The position numbers and the translations under genes were made by a program. Of a stretch of 64,000 nucleotides of DNA, positions 37,053-46,468 are shown piece after piece. The notes under the pieces were generated by a model that saw nothing but the letters and a program-made list of their open reading frames with translations, searched no databases and was not told where the DNA came from. The stretch is from Sphingomonas pokkalii. GTDB lineage: Bacteria; Pseudomonadota; Alphaproteobacteria; Sphingomonadales; Sphingomonadaceae. The stretch is from contig NZ_QENQ01000001.1 of assembly GCF_003096275.1 (NCBI RefSeq), forward strand, positions 1,729,855 to 1,793,854. The letters run 5' to 3'. The number at the start of each line of letters is the position of its first letter. The stretch's first letter is position 1.

Positions 37053-40040
37053 TCAGAACACGAAATTCACCGCCAGCGCATAGGTGCGCCCGAAATAGGC
37101 GGTGTAGAGCGGATCCTTTCGTACCGTATCCACCGTCAGGCGGTTGGTCTCATTGGTGATGTTCTGCACTTCCGCGATCAGCTTGATATGATCGGTAAGG
37201 TTATACGAGGCCGAGGCATCGACGAAGATCGACCGGGCATTCGCTGTCGAGTCCGCGTCTACCGACCCGCTGGGGACCGCCGTCAGGAACGACGAACGAT
37301 AATTGACCGTCGAGCGGATGCTGAATTTGCTGTCCTCGTAATAAAGCGTGCCGCTCGCCGTCTCGGGCGACAGGCCGACCAGCGGCGCCGTGCGCGAAAG
37401 CGTCGGCGAGATGATGTAGTTGATGTTCGAACGTACCCGGGTGAAGTTGCCCAGTGCACCGAAATTCTTGAGGAAGCCAGGCAGGAAGGTGAAGGGCAAC
37501 TGCAGGTTTACCTCGACGCCGCTCAGCGGCCCGCCCGGCGTGTTGTTGCTGCGCTGGACGGTGAACTGGTCGTTCGGGCGCAACTGCGTTCCGTTCAGCA
37601 GCGACAACGGCAAGCCGATGTCCTGAAAGGCCAGGCTGGTGCTGGTCGTCTGAATATAGGTCTCGATATTCTTGTGGAAGTACGCGACCGAGAGCAACGA
37701 TCCTGGACGGAAATACCATTCCAGCCCCGCGTCCAGCGTGTTGGCGCGGATCGGATCGAGGAACGGGTTGCTGAACGACGCCGTCTGGATCGCCAGGTTC
37801 GCTGATCCAGCCGGGATCAACTGGCCATAGGCGGGCCGTGACATCACCCGCGCGGCAGAAAAACGCGCGATCAGGCTTGGCGTGATGTCCAGCGCGAGGT
37901 TCATCGACGGCAGCCAGTCTTCGTACGACCGGCTGACATTGGAGATCTCGAAGCGCGAGGGATAGAGCGACCCCGCAGGCGCCGCAGTGGTGATCGGGCC
38001 ATAGGTATCGAGGCTGGTGCGGACGTAGCGCACGCCCGCATCGCCGCGCAACTTGAACGGCAGGACGTTCTCGGTGTCGAACTTGGCCATCAGATAGCCC
38101 GACGTGTACTTTTCGCTAACACCACCATAGGTGCCCTTGGCGCACTCGATGCTGCAATAGACGTAGTTCTCGAGGCCAACGACACGCCGGAACTTGTCCG
38201 GATCGATCGAGACGAAGTCCTGCAGCTGGCCACCCAGATTCTTGCCGATGCCGCTGGTGACGAAACTGAAGTCGGCGATAGCCGCACCGGCCGGCAGCGC
38301 CAGCGGCGTGTTGGTGGCGAGTTGGCGCTCGCGTGCGGTATATTTGTTGGTGCGATACTGGCCGCCGGCCTGGATGGTGAAGGCCGGCGTCACCATCCAA
38401 TCGGCATTCAACTCGAACGTCTTGCTGGTGATCGTGTTGCGGCGGATGAAGTTCGAAAGCTGACCGCGCTGGTCGCCATTGGTGAGCGGCGGACCGAACT
38501 GGAACAGCGCGGGGTTGGTGGTATCGATCCCGTAGCCGATCTTCGGGATGTTCGGATTGTCGCGGAAGTCGATCGACCAATTGCGCGTGTCGTTGGAATC
38601 GATCGCCACCTGCAGCCGGTTCACATCGAGCTGCGACTGGTTGACGCCAGCCAGCCCGAACAACCGGAAACTGTCCGAAAAGCGGTGGTCGAAGTTCAGG
38701 TTCGCTTGCTTGTATTCGGACGTGAAACGCTCATCCTGCATCTCGGAACGCAGGTCGACGCCGTCGAACAGGCCGTGGATCAGCGATCCGTTGCCATCCA
38801 CCTCGATCTCGCGCACCGACGTCAGCGGCTGGCCGTTGTTCGAAATGGCGCGGCCGAACGAGCGCGCGTCCATCATCGTGTCGAGCCGCTTGACCTTGAA
38901 GCGCGAGTAGAGCCCGTCGATCGAGATGTCGGTATTGTCGTCCGGCTTCCACTGCACCGTCAGCGAGCCGGCGATGCGCTCCTGGTTCTGGCTGCCCTTC
39001 ACCGGGCGCGGCAGGCGTGGCAAATAGACGCCGCCGCCGGGCTTTCCGTTCACCCCGGTGCGGCTCATGATATAGTCATAGGCTGCCTTGTTTCCGGTGC
39101 GCGGATTGTTGGTGCTGCAATTGTTCGCATCTGCGCCGATCGACGCGCCGCTGGGTTGGGTGTAGCCGGACACCGGGCTGTTCACGGGCGCGCCCTTGTA
39201 GAGGTATCCGACGGGGGTGCAGAACGGGAAGATCACGCCGGCATTGGCCGATCCCGCGGGCTGCGCTAGGCCATAGACGGTGGTCGGCACGACATCGGCC
39301 GCCGAATAGGCGTACTCGTCGATATGCCGCTTCGAATAAGCGAGACTGCCCAGAAGGCCGAACGTGGTGCCGAACTTCTTGGACACAAGCGCAGACAGCC
39401 GCGGATCGGCTTCCTTGCGGATATCGTTGTAGATGCCGCGCGCGGTCGCGGAGAAGACGAAGTCCTTTTTCTGATCGAACGGCTTCGGCGCGCTTAGATC
39501 GACCGTGGCGCCCAGCGAGCCTTCTTCCACATCGGCGGAGGTGGTCTTGCGAACGGTCAAGGCCGAGAATATCTCGGTGGGGAACGTCACGAAGTCGAAC
39601 GAGCGGCCTGTCGCCACGCCGCCACGAATGTCGCTGCCGCTGACCTGCGACACGCCTTCCATGCCGTTGATCCGGACACGGGTGAACTGCGCACCGAGGC
39701 CACGGACCGAGATGTTGCGCCCCTCGCCGCCATCGCCACGCGACAGCGCCACGCCGGGGATGCGTTGCATGGATTCTGCAAGATTGGAATCCGGGAATTT
39801 GCCGATGTCCTCGGCGACGATGCTGTCGACCGCAGCGGTTTCAGATCGCTTCTGGTTCAGCGCGCTATTGAGCGACGCGCGAAAGCCGGTGACGACGATC
39901 TCATTGGCCTGTGCGTCATCTTCCTGAACGACCGAAGGCGTTTCCTGCGCGGTTTGCGCAGCGGCGGAAGTCGCGATCAGTGCAGCAAGCACGCTGGACG
40001 ATACGAACAATACGCTTTTGTGGCGACGATAGGTGCCCAC
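37053..40040 (-). CDS. TonB-dependent receptor, carbohydrate type
   Basis: Outer-membrane active transporter, about 995 residues from GTG 40040, which has a GGGAGAGGGG ribosome site and leads into a signal peptide (SVLFVSSSVLAALIATSAAAQ). A TonB-box-like EIVVTGFRAS follows, then the plug (VDSIVAEDIGKFPDSNLAE; GRNISVRGLG) and a large barrel ending in an aromatic residue (ALAVNFVF). This plug type is abundant in Sphingomonas and Caulobacter and usually imports oligosaccharides. It pairs with the isomerase downstream and diverges from the DUF1080 operon, so the substrate is probably a glycoside handled by those enzymes. Confidence 0.92.
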   Translation of the reverse strand: MGTYRRHKSVLFVSSSVLAALIATSAAAQTAQETPSVVQEDDAQANEIVVTGFRASLNSALNQKRSETAAVDSIVAEDIGKFPDSNLAESMQRIPGVALSRGDGGEGRNISVRGLGAQFTRVRINGMEGVSQVSGSDIRGGVATGRSFDFVTFPTEIFSALTVRKTTSADVEEGSLGATVDLSAPKPFDQKKDFVFSATARGIYNDIRKEADPRLSALVSKKFGTTFGLLGSLAYSKRHIDEYAYSAADVVPTTVYGLAQPAGSANAGVIFPFCTPVGYLYKGAPVNSPVSGYTQPSGASIGADANNCSTNNPRTGNKAAYDYIMSRTGVNGKPGGGVYLPRLPRPVKGSQNQERIAGSLTVQWKPDDNTDISIDGLYSRFKVKRLDTMMDARSFGRAISNNGQPLTSVREIEVDGNGSLIHGLFDGVDLRSEMQDERFTSEYKQANLNFDHRFSDSFRLFGLAGVNQSQLDVNRLQVAIDSNDTRNWSIDFRDNPNIPKIGYGIDTTNPALFQFGPPLTNGDQRGQLSNFIRRNTITSKTFELNADWMVTPAFTIQAGGQYRTNKYTARERQLATNTPLALPAGAAIADFSFVTSGIGKNLGGQLQDFVSIDPDKFRRVVGLENYVYCSIECAKGTYGGVSEKYTSGYLMAKFDTENVLPFKLRGDAGVRYVRTSLDTYGPITTAAPAGSLYPSRFEISNVSRSYEDWLPSMNLALDITPSLIARFSAARVMSRPAYGQLIPAGSANLAIQTASFSNPFLDPIRANTLDAGLEWYFRPGSLLSVAYFHKNIETYIQTTSTSLAFQDIGLPLSLLNGTQLRPNDQFTVQRSNNTPGGPLSGVEVNLQLPFTFLPGFLKNFGALGNFTRVRSNINYIISPTLSRTAPLVGLSPETASGTLYYEDSKFSIRSTVNYRSSFLTAVPSGSVDADSTANARSIFVDASASYNLTDHIKLIAEVQNITNETNRLTVDTVRKDPLYTAYFGRTYALAVNFVF

Positions 40041-40149
40041 ATCCCCTCTCCCATTTCGCGCGCACTCGTGCTGAAGCTTTGCGGTGCGCGGTGGCGCCGC
40101 CCCCATCTTCGGGTTTACGGCTGCGACACTGCGTATCAGGCGAATTGAT

Positions 40150-40235
40150 GTCTGGCAACTGGGCCAGACCAATTAGCGCAAGTCGTTCTTTCATGTCAGG
40201 CAAGATGGATAACCCGCTTGCAAGTGGTCCGACCA
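40150..40235. promoter_or_regulatory. Two inverted repeats in the divergent sugar promoter
   Basis: The 280-bp gap between the TonB receptor and the DUF1080 gene holds GTCTGGC (40150-40156) with GCCAGAC (40163-40169), flanked by AATTG and AATT, and TGGTCCGACCA (40225-40235). The second resembles the TGGT-N-ACCA core of GntR/FadR-family operators. No regulator gene lies in the locus. Both sites are placed where they could control both directions. Confidence 0.45.
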
Positions 40236-40320
40236 AGCCGTATCTCTATCGAATAAGGGAGCTTTTCGCCGTAGCCTTTGGCAACGGACGGAGCCGTTAC
40301 ACGCATAAAGGGGAGAGACG

Positions 40321-41712
40321 GTGGTTCGTACACTCGCGCTGGTTGCAGTGGCTTCGCTGGCTTCGGCCATACTCCCTCTCCAAACCACGCCGCCGGTCCG
40401 GGCCGCGCAGGCAACTGCGCCCTGGCGAGACCTTATGCCCAAGCCCGGACTCGCCGGCTGGCACCGCACCGGGGGGAACGCGATATACAACGTTGTTGGC
40501 GAAGAACTTGTCGGCCGCGCGGTAGTCAGCAAAGCCAATAGCTGGCTGGTCTCGGACCAGCTGTACGGCGACTTCATCGTCGAGTTCGACGCGAAGACCG
40601 ATCCGTCGCTCAATTCGGGGATGATGATCCGGGGCCAGAGCCGGCCCGACTACCGGAACGGCGTGGTGTTCGGCTATCAGGCGGAGATCGACCCCTCGCC
40701 GCGCGCGTGGAGCGCTGGCATCTACGACGAGCAGCGCCGCCAATGGCTGTTCACGCTCGGCCGCAACGAAGCCGCCCGCAAGGCCTTCAAGCCCGGCGAC
40801 TGGAACCACTATCGCGTCGAGGCAATCGGCAACCGCATCCGCACCTTCCTCAATGGCGTGCCCGCGGCGGACATCGTCGACGATACCGATGCGCGCGGCT
40901 TCCTCGCCTTCCAGGTCCATGCCCTGCCCGACGCGGTCGCGGCCAAGGGCCCCGAGGTGCGCTTCAAGGGGCTGCGCATTATCACCGACTCCCCTGCCTG
41001 CTATGCGCTGCCCGAAACCAAGGTCGAGCAGCAGGGCTGGCAGCCGAACCGGCTCACCGCCGCAGAGCGTCGCGCCGGCTGGACGCTACTGTGGGACGGC
41101 CGGACGTCGAAGGGCTGGCGTTCGGCCAAGGGCGGCGGTTTCCCGGCCAAGGGCTGGAGCATCGCCGACGGGATCCTGACGGTCGAGAAGAATGGCGGCG
41201 GCGGCGACATCGCCACGGCGGCCAACTATCGCAACTTCGAGCTCTCGGTCGATTTCCGGCTGAGCGAGGGTGCCAATAGCGGCATCAAGTATCTGCTGCC
41301 GCCGCTGCAGAATGGCGGCGTGTCCAATGTCGGCTTCGAATATCAGCTGCTGGACGATGCACGGCACCCGGACGCCAAAATGGGCCGAGACGGCAACCGA
41401 ACGCTGGCCTCGCTCTACGACCTGATCCCGGCGCGCAACCTTTCCGATCCTTCGAGCCCCGGCAAGCGCGGCAATCCGCCGGGCGAATGGAACCGCGCGA
41501 CGATCCGGGTGCGCGGGACCCATGTCGAACACTGGCTGAACGGCTTCAAGGTCGTCGAATATGAGCGCGGCTCGGATGCGCTCAAGGCGGCGATCGCCGA
41601 GAGCAAGTTCGCGAAGGTCACCGGCTTCGGAACCTCGGCGGAGGGCGCGATCCTGCTGCAGGATCATGGTGACCGTGTCGACTTCCGCTCGATCAAGCTG
41701 CGCCGCTTCTGA
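40321..41712 (+). CDS. Exported protein with two DUF1080 domains
   Basis: 463 residues from GTG 40321 (ribosome site GGGGAGAG). A Sec signal peptide is followed by two concanavalin-like DUF1080 (3-keto-disaccharide hydrolase) domains, about 35-225 (GDFIVEFDAKTDPSLNSGMMIRG) and 245-463 (FELSVDFRLSEGANSGIKYLL). DUF1080 proteins from gut Bacteroidetes were recently shown to cleave 3-keto-glycosides by elimination or hydration. The three Gfo/Idh/MocA enzymes behind it fit as the oxidising and reducing partners. Most family members have one domain, so the tandem form is notable. The specificity is not deducible from sequence. Confidence 0.87.
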   Translation: MVRTLALVAVASLASAILPLQTTPPVRAAQATAPWRDLMPKPGLAGWHRTGGNAIYNVVGEELVGRAVVSKANSWLVSDQLYGDFIVEFDAKTDPSLNSGMMIRGQSRPDYRNGVVFGYQAEIDPSPRAWSAGIYDEQRRQWLFTLGRNEAARKAFKPGDWNHYRVEAIGNRIRTFLNGVPAADIVDDTDARGFLAFQVHALPDAVAAKGPEVRFKGLRIITDSPACYALPETKVEQQGWQPNRLTAAERRAGWTLLWDGRTSKGWRSAKGGGFPAKGWSIADGILTVEKNGGGGDIATAANYRNFELSVDFRLSEGANSGIKYLLPPLQNGGVSNVGFEYQLLDDARHPDAKMGRDGNRTLASLYDLIPARNLSDPSSPGKRGNPPGEWNRATIRVRGTHVEHWLNGFKVVEYERGSDALKAAIAESKFAKVTGFGTSAEGAILLQDHGDRVDFRSIKLRRF

Positions 41713-41770
41713 GGAGTCTGCGCTGCACGGTTGAAATCACGACTATAAAGAACCGAGGGGAAGCACTGCC

Positions 41771-43084
41771 ATGTTCGACCGTCGAACGATGATGAAGGGC
41801 GCCGTCGCCACCGGCGCGATGGCGATCAGCGCGAGCAGCTATGCGCGCATCCTGGGGGCGAACGACCGCATCCGCGTCGGCATCGTCGGCGTCAACGGCC
41901 GGGGCCAAGCGCATATGAGCGCCTTCGCCAAGCAGCCCAATGTCCAGGTCACCCATTTCGCCGATGTCGACTCCACGGTGCTCGCCAAGCGCGCCGGGGA
42001 GTTCGCGCAGCGGCACGGCAGCAAGGTCGAGACCACCGGCGATTATCGCCGGCTGCTCGATACCAAGGCCGTGGACGTCATCACCGTCGCGACCCCCGAC
42101 CACTGGCACGCCAAGGTCGCGATCGACGCGATGAACGCGGGCCGCAACGTCTATATCGAAAAGCCGATCGGCATCGCCCCGGCCGAAGGCGAGGCGCTGA
42201 TCGCCGCGCAGAAGCGCACCGGCCGCGTGCTCCAGGTCGGCAACCAGCAGCGCTCGAGCGTCGAAACCCGTCAGCTGCTCGACCTGATCCGCGCCGGCGA
42301 GCTGGGCGACATGTACGAGGCGCAGACCTGGTATGCGAACAACCGAAAGTCGATCGGCAAAGGCCATATCGTACCGCCGCCCGCCAATCTCGACTGGAAT
42401 ATGTGGCAGGGGCCGCGCCCGCGCGGGCCGTACCGCTCGAACCTCGTCCATTATAACTGGCACTGGTTCTGGAAATACGGCACCGGCGAGATCTGCAACA
42501 ACGCGATGCACGAGCTCGATATCGCCCGCTGGCTGATGGGCGTCACCTACCCCAGCACCGTCACCGCGCGCGGCGCCCGCCGCTTCTACCAGGGCGACGA
42601 CTGGGAGATGTACGATTCGCTCGCGCTGAACCTCGGCTTTGACGGCGGCCGCACGATCCGCTGGGACGGCGAAAGCTGTAACGGCATGCTCCGCTATGGC
42701 CGCGGCCGCGGCACGCTGCTGCTCGGCACCAAGGGCTCGGCGGTGGTCGATCGCAATGGCTTCGAACTGTACGATCTGGCCGGCAAGAAGCTGCGCGAAG
42801 TGAAGGCGCCGGCGGAATCGGAGACGACCGGCACTGTCGGCGAAGGCGTGCTCGACCTCTATCACGCCGCGAACTTCCTCGGCGTGGTCCGCGGTACCGA
42901 GACGGCCCAGCACTCGCCGATCCAGGAAGGCCATATCAGCACCACGCTCTGCCACCTCGGCAACATGGCCTATCGCACCGGCGGCGCGATCACCGTCGAT
43001 CCCGCGACCGGCAAGCCCAGGGAGGCCGCCGCGTTGAAGCTCTGGGCGGTCGACTATGAGCCCGGCTGGGAGGTGCGCGGCTGA
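41771..43084 (+). CDS. Tat-exported Gfo/Idh/MocA oxidoreductase 1
   Basis: 437-residue NAD(P)-dependent sugar oxidoreductase. The N-terminus has a twin-arginine signal (DRRTMMKGAVATGAMAI), then the Rossmann motif (IRVGIVGVNGRGQAH), the catalytic EKP motif (VYIEKPIG) and the active-site Asp/His segment (NNAMHELDIARWL). As in periplasmic glucose-fructose oxidoreductase, it is presumably folded with bound cofactor before export. It is the only one of the three paralogs here with a standard EKP and is the best candidate for glycoside 3-oxidation. It is 58 bp after the DUF1080 gene and 1 bp before the ApbE-like gene. Confidence 0.88.
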   Translation: MFDRRTMMKGAVATGAMAISASSYARILGANDRIRVGIVGVNGRGQAHMSAFAKQPNVQVTHFADVDSTVLAKRAGEFAQRHGSKVETTGDYRRLLDTKAVDVITVATPDHWHAKVAIDAMNAGRNVYIEKPIGIAPAEGEALIAAQKRTGRVLQVGNQQRSSVETRQLLDLIRAGELGDMYEAQTWYANNRKSIGKGHIVPPPANLDWNMWQGPRPRGPYRSNLVHYNWHWFWKYGTGEICNNAMHELDIARWLMGVTYPSTVTARGARRFYQGDDWEMYDSLALNLGFDGGRTIRWDGESCNGMLRYGRGRGTLLLGTKGSAVVDRNGFELYDLAGKKLREVKAPAESETTGTVGEGVLDLYHAANFLGVVRGTETAQHSPIQEGHISTTLCHLGNMAYRTGGAITVDPATGKPREAAALKLWAVDYEPGWEVRG

Positions 43085-43085
43085 G

Positions 43086-43919
43086 ATGACGGACATGGCG
43101 GCGAGCGTGGCGCGGTTCACCGCCATGGGGACGCGGGTCGAGCTGCACCTGTTCGGCTGCGACGACCCCGCCCCGCTCGCCGCCGCCAAGGCTGCGATCC
43201 TTTCGGTGGAGGACGCGCTGACGATCCATCACCCCTCGCCCGCCACGGCGCTCAACGACGCGCTCTCCACCGACGGGACCGCGACGGTGGAGGACCGGCT
43301 CCTATTCGCCGCGCTGCTGCAGGTGGATGCGCTCTGGCGCGAGACCGGCGGGCTGTTCGACCCCAGCCTCGGCCACTGGTCTGCACTCACCATCGACCGG
43401 ACGAATCGCCGCGTCTCCACCGCCCGCCCGCTGACCTTGGACTTCGGTGGCTTCGGCAAGGGCTATGCGCTCGACCATGCGGTCACCGCGCTGCTGGCGA
43501 TGGGCGTGGGATCCGCCCTGCTCTCCGCCGGCGAAAGCTCGATCGCGGTGCTCGGCCCGCACCCGCTCGGCGGCGGCTGGCCGCTTGCCGTGCCGCACCC
43601 CGAGGACGAGGGTGCCTGGCTGGTCGAACTGGAGCTGCAGGACGCATCGCTGTCGATCTCGTCCACCATCGGCGCCGGCGCCGCCAAGCCGGACCGCGCC
43701 GCGATGATCCGCCCGACCGACGGCGCGATCGTCACCACGCCGGCCACCGCCGTCGCGGCCGCCGCGACCGGCGCCGAAGCCGAGGCTCTGAGCACCGCCC
43801 TGCTGGTCGCCGACCCCGCCGCGCGCGAGCGGCTACGCGCCGCCGCCCCTGACCGCCGCTTCCTCTTTCCCCATGCCGCGCCCGTCGGCGCCAAGCGAGC
43901 ACTGGAACCTACCGCATGA
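43086..43919 (+). CDS. ApbE-like FAD:protein FMN transferase, divergent
   Basis: 277 residues. ApbE proteins attach FMN to Ser/Thr of exported flavoproteins. The N-terminus (ARFTAMGTRVELHLFG) and the core motif DFGGFGKGYALDHAV identify the family. Differences are clear: the usual Asp-Pro-x-Thr-Gly motif reads RPTDG, and the metal-ligand Asp before STAL is Glu (AEALSTALLV). No signal peptide or lipobox is obvious. No FMN-binding domain target is encoded nearby. It is tightly packed between two oxidoreductase genes (stop overlaps the next ATG by 4 nt), so it should serve this pathway; how is unclear. Confidence 0.82.
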   Translation: MTDMAASVARFTAMGTRVELHLFGCDDPAPLAAAKAAILSVEDALTIHHPSPATALNDALSTDGTATVEDRLLFAALLQVDALWRETGGLFDPSLGHWSALTIDRTNRRVSTARPLTLDFGGFGKGYALDHAVTALLAMGVGSALLSAGESSIAVLGPHPLGGGWPLAVPHPEDEGAWLVELELQDASLSISSTIGAGAAKPDRAAMIRPTDGAIVTTPATAVAAAATGAEAEALSTALLVADPAARERLRAAAPDRRFLFPHAAPVGAKRALEPTA

Positions 43920-45178
43920 CCGACGACGATTTCGCGCTCTCCCGCCGCACCTTTCTCGACCGGGTGCTGCTCGCCTCGGCCGGCCTGGGGATGAGCACCG
44001 CCGCCCCATGGGCCGCGCGCGCGGCAGAGGACATCCCAAAGGGCCAGCGCGTTCGTATCGGCGTGATCGGCACCGGGGATCGCGGCCGCACGCTGATCCA
44101 GAACCTCAACAAGACGCGCAACTGCACCGTCGCTGCGCTGTGCGACACGTTCGAGCCGCACATGGCGAAGGCCCGCGCCTATGTGCCGGCGAACACGCCG
44201 GTCTTCACCGATCATCGCAAGATGCTCGAGGCGCGCGAAATCGACGCGGTGGTGATCGCCACCCCGCTCGACCTCCATGCCCGCCAAACGATCGACGCGC
44301 TCGACGCCGGCTATCCGGTGTTCTGCGAAAAGGCGATGGCGCGGACGATCGCCGATTGCAGCGCGATGGTCACCCGCGCTCGCCAGCGCGGCAAGATCCT
44401 CCAGATCGGCCATCAGCGGCTGTTCAACCCGACCTATCTGAATGCACTCAAGCGCGCCCAGGCCGGCGAGATCGGCCCGATCACCCAGATCCGCGCCAGC
44501 TGGCACCGCAACCGCAGCTGGCGCCGCCAGATCCCGCCGGGCGGCACCGAGCGCGAGATCAACTGGCGGCTTCACCGCGATCGCTCGGCCGGGCTGATGA
44601 CCGAGCTGGCGACGCACCAGCTCCAGGTCGCCAACTGGTTCATGGGCGGTCTTCCCACCCGCGTGATGGGATCCGGCAGCATCTGCTTCTGGAAGGACGG
44701 CCGCGACGTCTACGACCAGGTCGCGCTGATCTATGATTATTCGGATGGGCGGAAGGTGATCTACACCTCGATGCTCAACAACGCCCGCTATGGCTGCGAG
44801 GAGCAGATCCAGGGCAGCAAGGGCACGATCGAGCCCGAGCTCGGCCGGATCTACCAGGAGGTCCAGCCCGGCGCCGTCCCCGCCCTCGCCCGCATGCGCG
44901 CCGACGTGCAGGCCGGCCGCAAGAACACCGTGCCGATCGGCGGCGCGACCTGGTTCCCCGAACTCCCCGTCACCACCCCCGGCGATTCGCTCGGCTGGGG
45001 CGAATATGACGAGACGATGCTCCAGTTCGAGGGCTTCGGCGAAGCGGTGCGCAGCGGCAAGGAAGTGCCGGGCCTGCTCGCCCAGGCCTATCACGCCAGC
45101 GTCGCCTCGCTGCTCGGCGAACAGGCGATCGATCAGGGCAAGGCGCTCGCCTGGCCGACCGACCTCGTCACCTTCTGA
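43916..45178 (+). CDS. Tat-exported Gfo/Idh/MocA oxidoreductase 2
   Basis: 420 residues with a strong Tat motif (SRRTFLDRVLLASAG), Rossmann loop (RIGVIGTGDRGRTL) and substrate domain. The EKP motif is EKA (VFCEKAMA) and the active-site segment is MTELATHQLQVANW, so His is kept while the following Asp is Gln. It may therefore use a different substrate orientation from paralog 1, for example reducing the released 3-keto sugar or acting on another position. It overlaps the ApbE-like gene start by 4 nt, and paralog 3 follows after 23 bp. Confidence 0.86.
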   Translation: MTDDDFALSRRTFLDRVLLASAGLGMSTAAPWAARAAEDIPKGQRVRIGVIGTGDRGRTLIQNLNKTRNCTVAALCDTFEPHMAKARAYVPANTPVFTDHRKMLEAREIDAVVIATPLDLHARQTIDALDAGYPVFCEKAMARTIADCSAMVTRARQRGKILQIGHQRLFNPTYLNALKRAQAGEIGPITQIRASWHRNRSWRRQIPPGGTEREINWRLHRDRSAGLMTELATHQLQVANWFMGGLPTRVMGSGSICFWKDGRDVYDQVALIYDYSDGRKVIYTSMLNNARYGCEEQIQGSKGTIEPELGRIYQEVQPGAVPALARMRADVQAGRKNTVPIGGATWFPELPVTTPGDSLGWGEYDETMLQFEGFGEAVRSGKEVPGLLAQAYHASVASLLGEQAIDQGKALAWPTDLVTF

Positions 45179-45201
45179 CCTTCTCCCAAAGGGATAGCAT
45201 C

Positions 45202-46383
45202 ATGGACATGATCGACCGCCGCCTGCTCCTCGCCAGCGCTGGCCTCATCGGCGCCGGGCTCGCCGGAACTGCCCGCGCCCAATCGACCGCGCAGGGCAAC
45301 GGCGTCTCCGCCAATGCCGCGCCGACCGGACCGGACCCGAGCGCCAAGGACCGCATCCGCTTCGCCGTGATCGGGCTCGACCATTCGCACATCTATGCGA
45401 TCACCGACGCGCTGATCCGCGGCGGCGGCACGCTGGTGGCGGTGCATGCGGGCGATCCCAAGCAGCTGGTCCCCTTCCGCGCCCGCTATGGCGACGTGAA
45501 GGTGGCGCGCAGCGAAGCCGAGATCCTGGAGGACAAGAGCGTGCAGGTGGTCGCCAGCGCGTCGATCCCCAATCTCCGCGCGCCGCTCGGCGTGCGGGTG
45601 ATGCGCGCGGGCAAGGACTTCCTTTCGGACAAGCCCGGCATCACCAGCCTCGCCCAGCTCGCCGAGGTGCGCCGCACGATCGCCGAGACCAAGCGCAAGT
45701 TCGCGATCATGTATTCGGAACGGCTCGAGGTCCGCGCGGCGGTGAAGGCGGGCGAGCTGGTCCATGCCGGCGCGATCGGCCGCGTGGTGCAGACGATCAA
45801 CATCGCCCCGCACCGCGTGAGCGCGCCGAGCCGCCCCGAATGGTTCTGGGACGTCGCCAACTATGGTGGCATCCTAACCGATATCGGCAGCCACCAGGCC
45901 GACCAGTTCCTGTTCTATACCGGCTCGACGGAGGCGCAGGTCGTCGCGTCGCAGGTCGGCAATTTCGCCACGCCGAACCGTCCGAAGTTCCAGGACTTCG
46001 GCGACATGATGCTGACCGGCAGTGGCGGCACCGGCTATGTGCGGGTCGACTGGTACACGCCCGATGGGCTGCCTACCTGGGGCGACGGCCGCGTCTTCAT
46101 CCTCGGCACCGAGGGCTATATCGAGCTGCGCAAGTACGTCGACATCCAGGGGCGCCCGGGCGGCAACCACCTGTTCATCGCCGACCGCAAGGGCATCCGC
46201 TACATCGATTGCAGCAAGGTACCGTTGCCGTTCGGGCCGCAGTTCGTCACCGACGTCGTCGAACACACCGAAGTCGCGCAGAGCCAGTCCCAGGCGCTGC
46301 TCGCCGCCGAGCTGGTGCTGACCGCGCAGGACAAGGCACGGACGCTCGAAGGCGGCCAGCGCCCGCCGTTCCAGGGCGGCTGA
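45202..46383 (+). CDS. Exported Gfo/Idh/MocA oxidoreductase 3
   Basis: 393 residues. The N-terminal signal (MIDRRLLLASAGLIGAGLAG) is Tat-like; the Rossmann motif is degenerate (IRFAVIGLDHSHIYA) because the glycines after GL are replaced by DHSH. The EKP position is DKP (FLSDKPGI), and the active-site His/Asp segment is ILTDIGSHQADQFLFY. This GLDHSH-type branch is seen in oxidoreductases of unknown substrate. It is the last gene of the DUF1080 operon; no terminator is apparent downstream. Confidence 0.83.
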   Translation: MDMIDRRLLLASAGLIGAGLAGTARAQSTAQGNGVSANAAPTGPDPSAKDRIRFAVIGLDHSHIYAITDALIRGGGTLVAVHAGDPKQLVPFRARYGDVKVARSEAEILEDKSVQVVASASIPNLRAPLGVRVMRAGKDFLSDKPGITSLAQLAEVRRTIAETKRKFAIMYSERLEVRAAVKAGELVHAGAIGRVVQTINIAPHRVSAPSRPEWFWDVANYGGILTDIGSHQADQFLFYTGSTEAQVVASQVGNFATPNRPKFQDFGDMMLTGSGGTGYVRVDWYTPDGLPTWGDGRVFILGTEGYIELRKYVDIQGRPGGNHLFIADRKGIRYIDCSKVPLPFGPQFVTDVVEHTEVAQSQSQALLAAELVLTAQDKARTLEGGQRPPFQGG

Positions 46384-46468
46384 TTCCTCAGCAAGGGTGG
46401 GGCGGACCATCCGTTGGCGGGCAATACGCCCCCGTTTGGCGTGATCGATAGAATGGAGCCTGCCCGGC

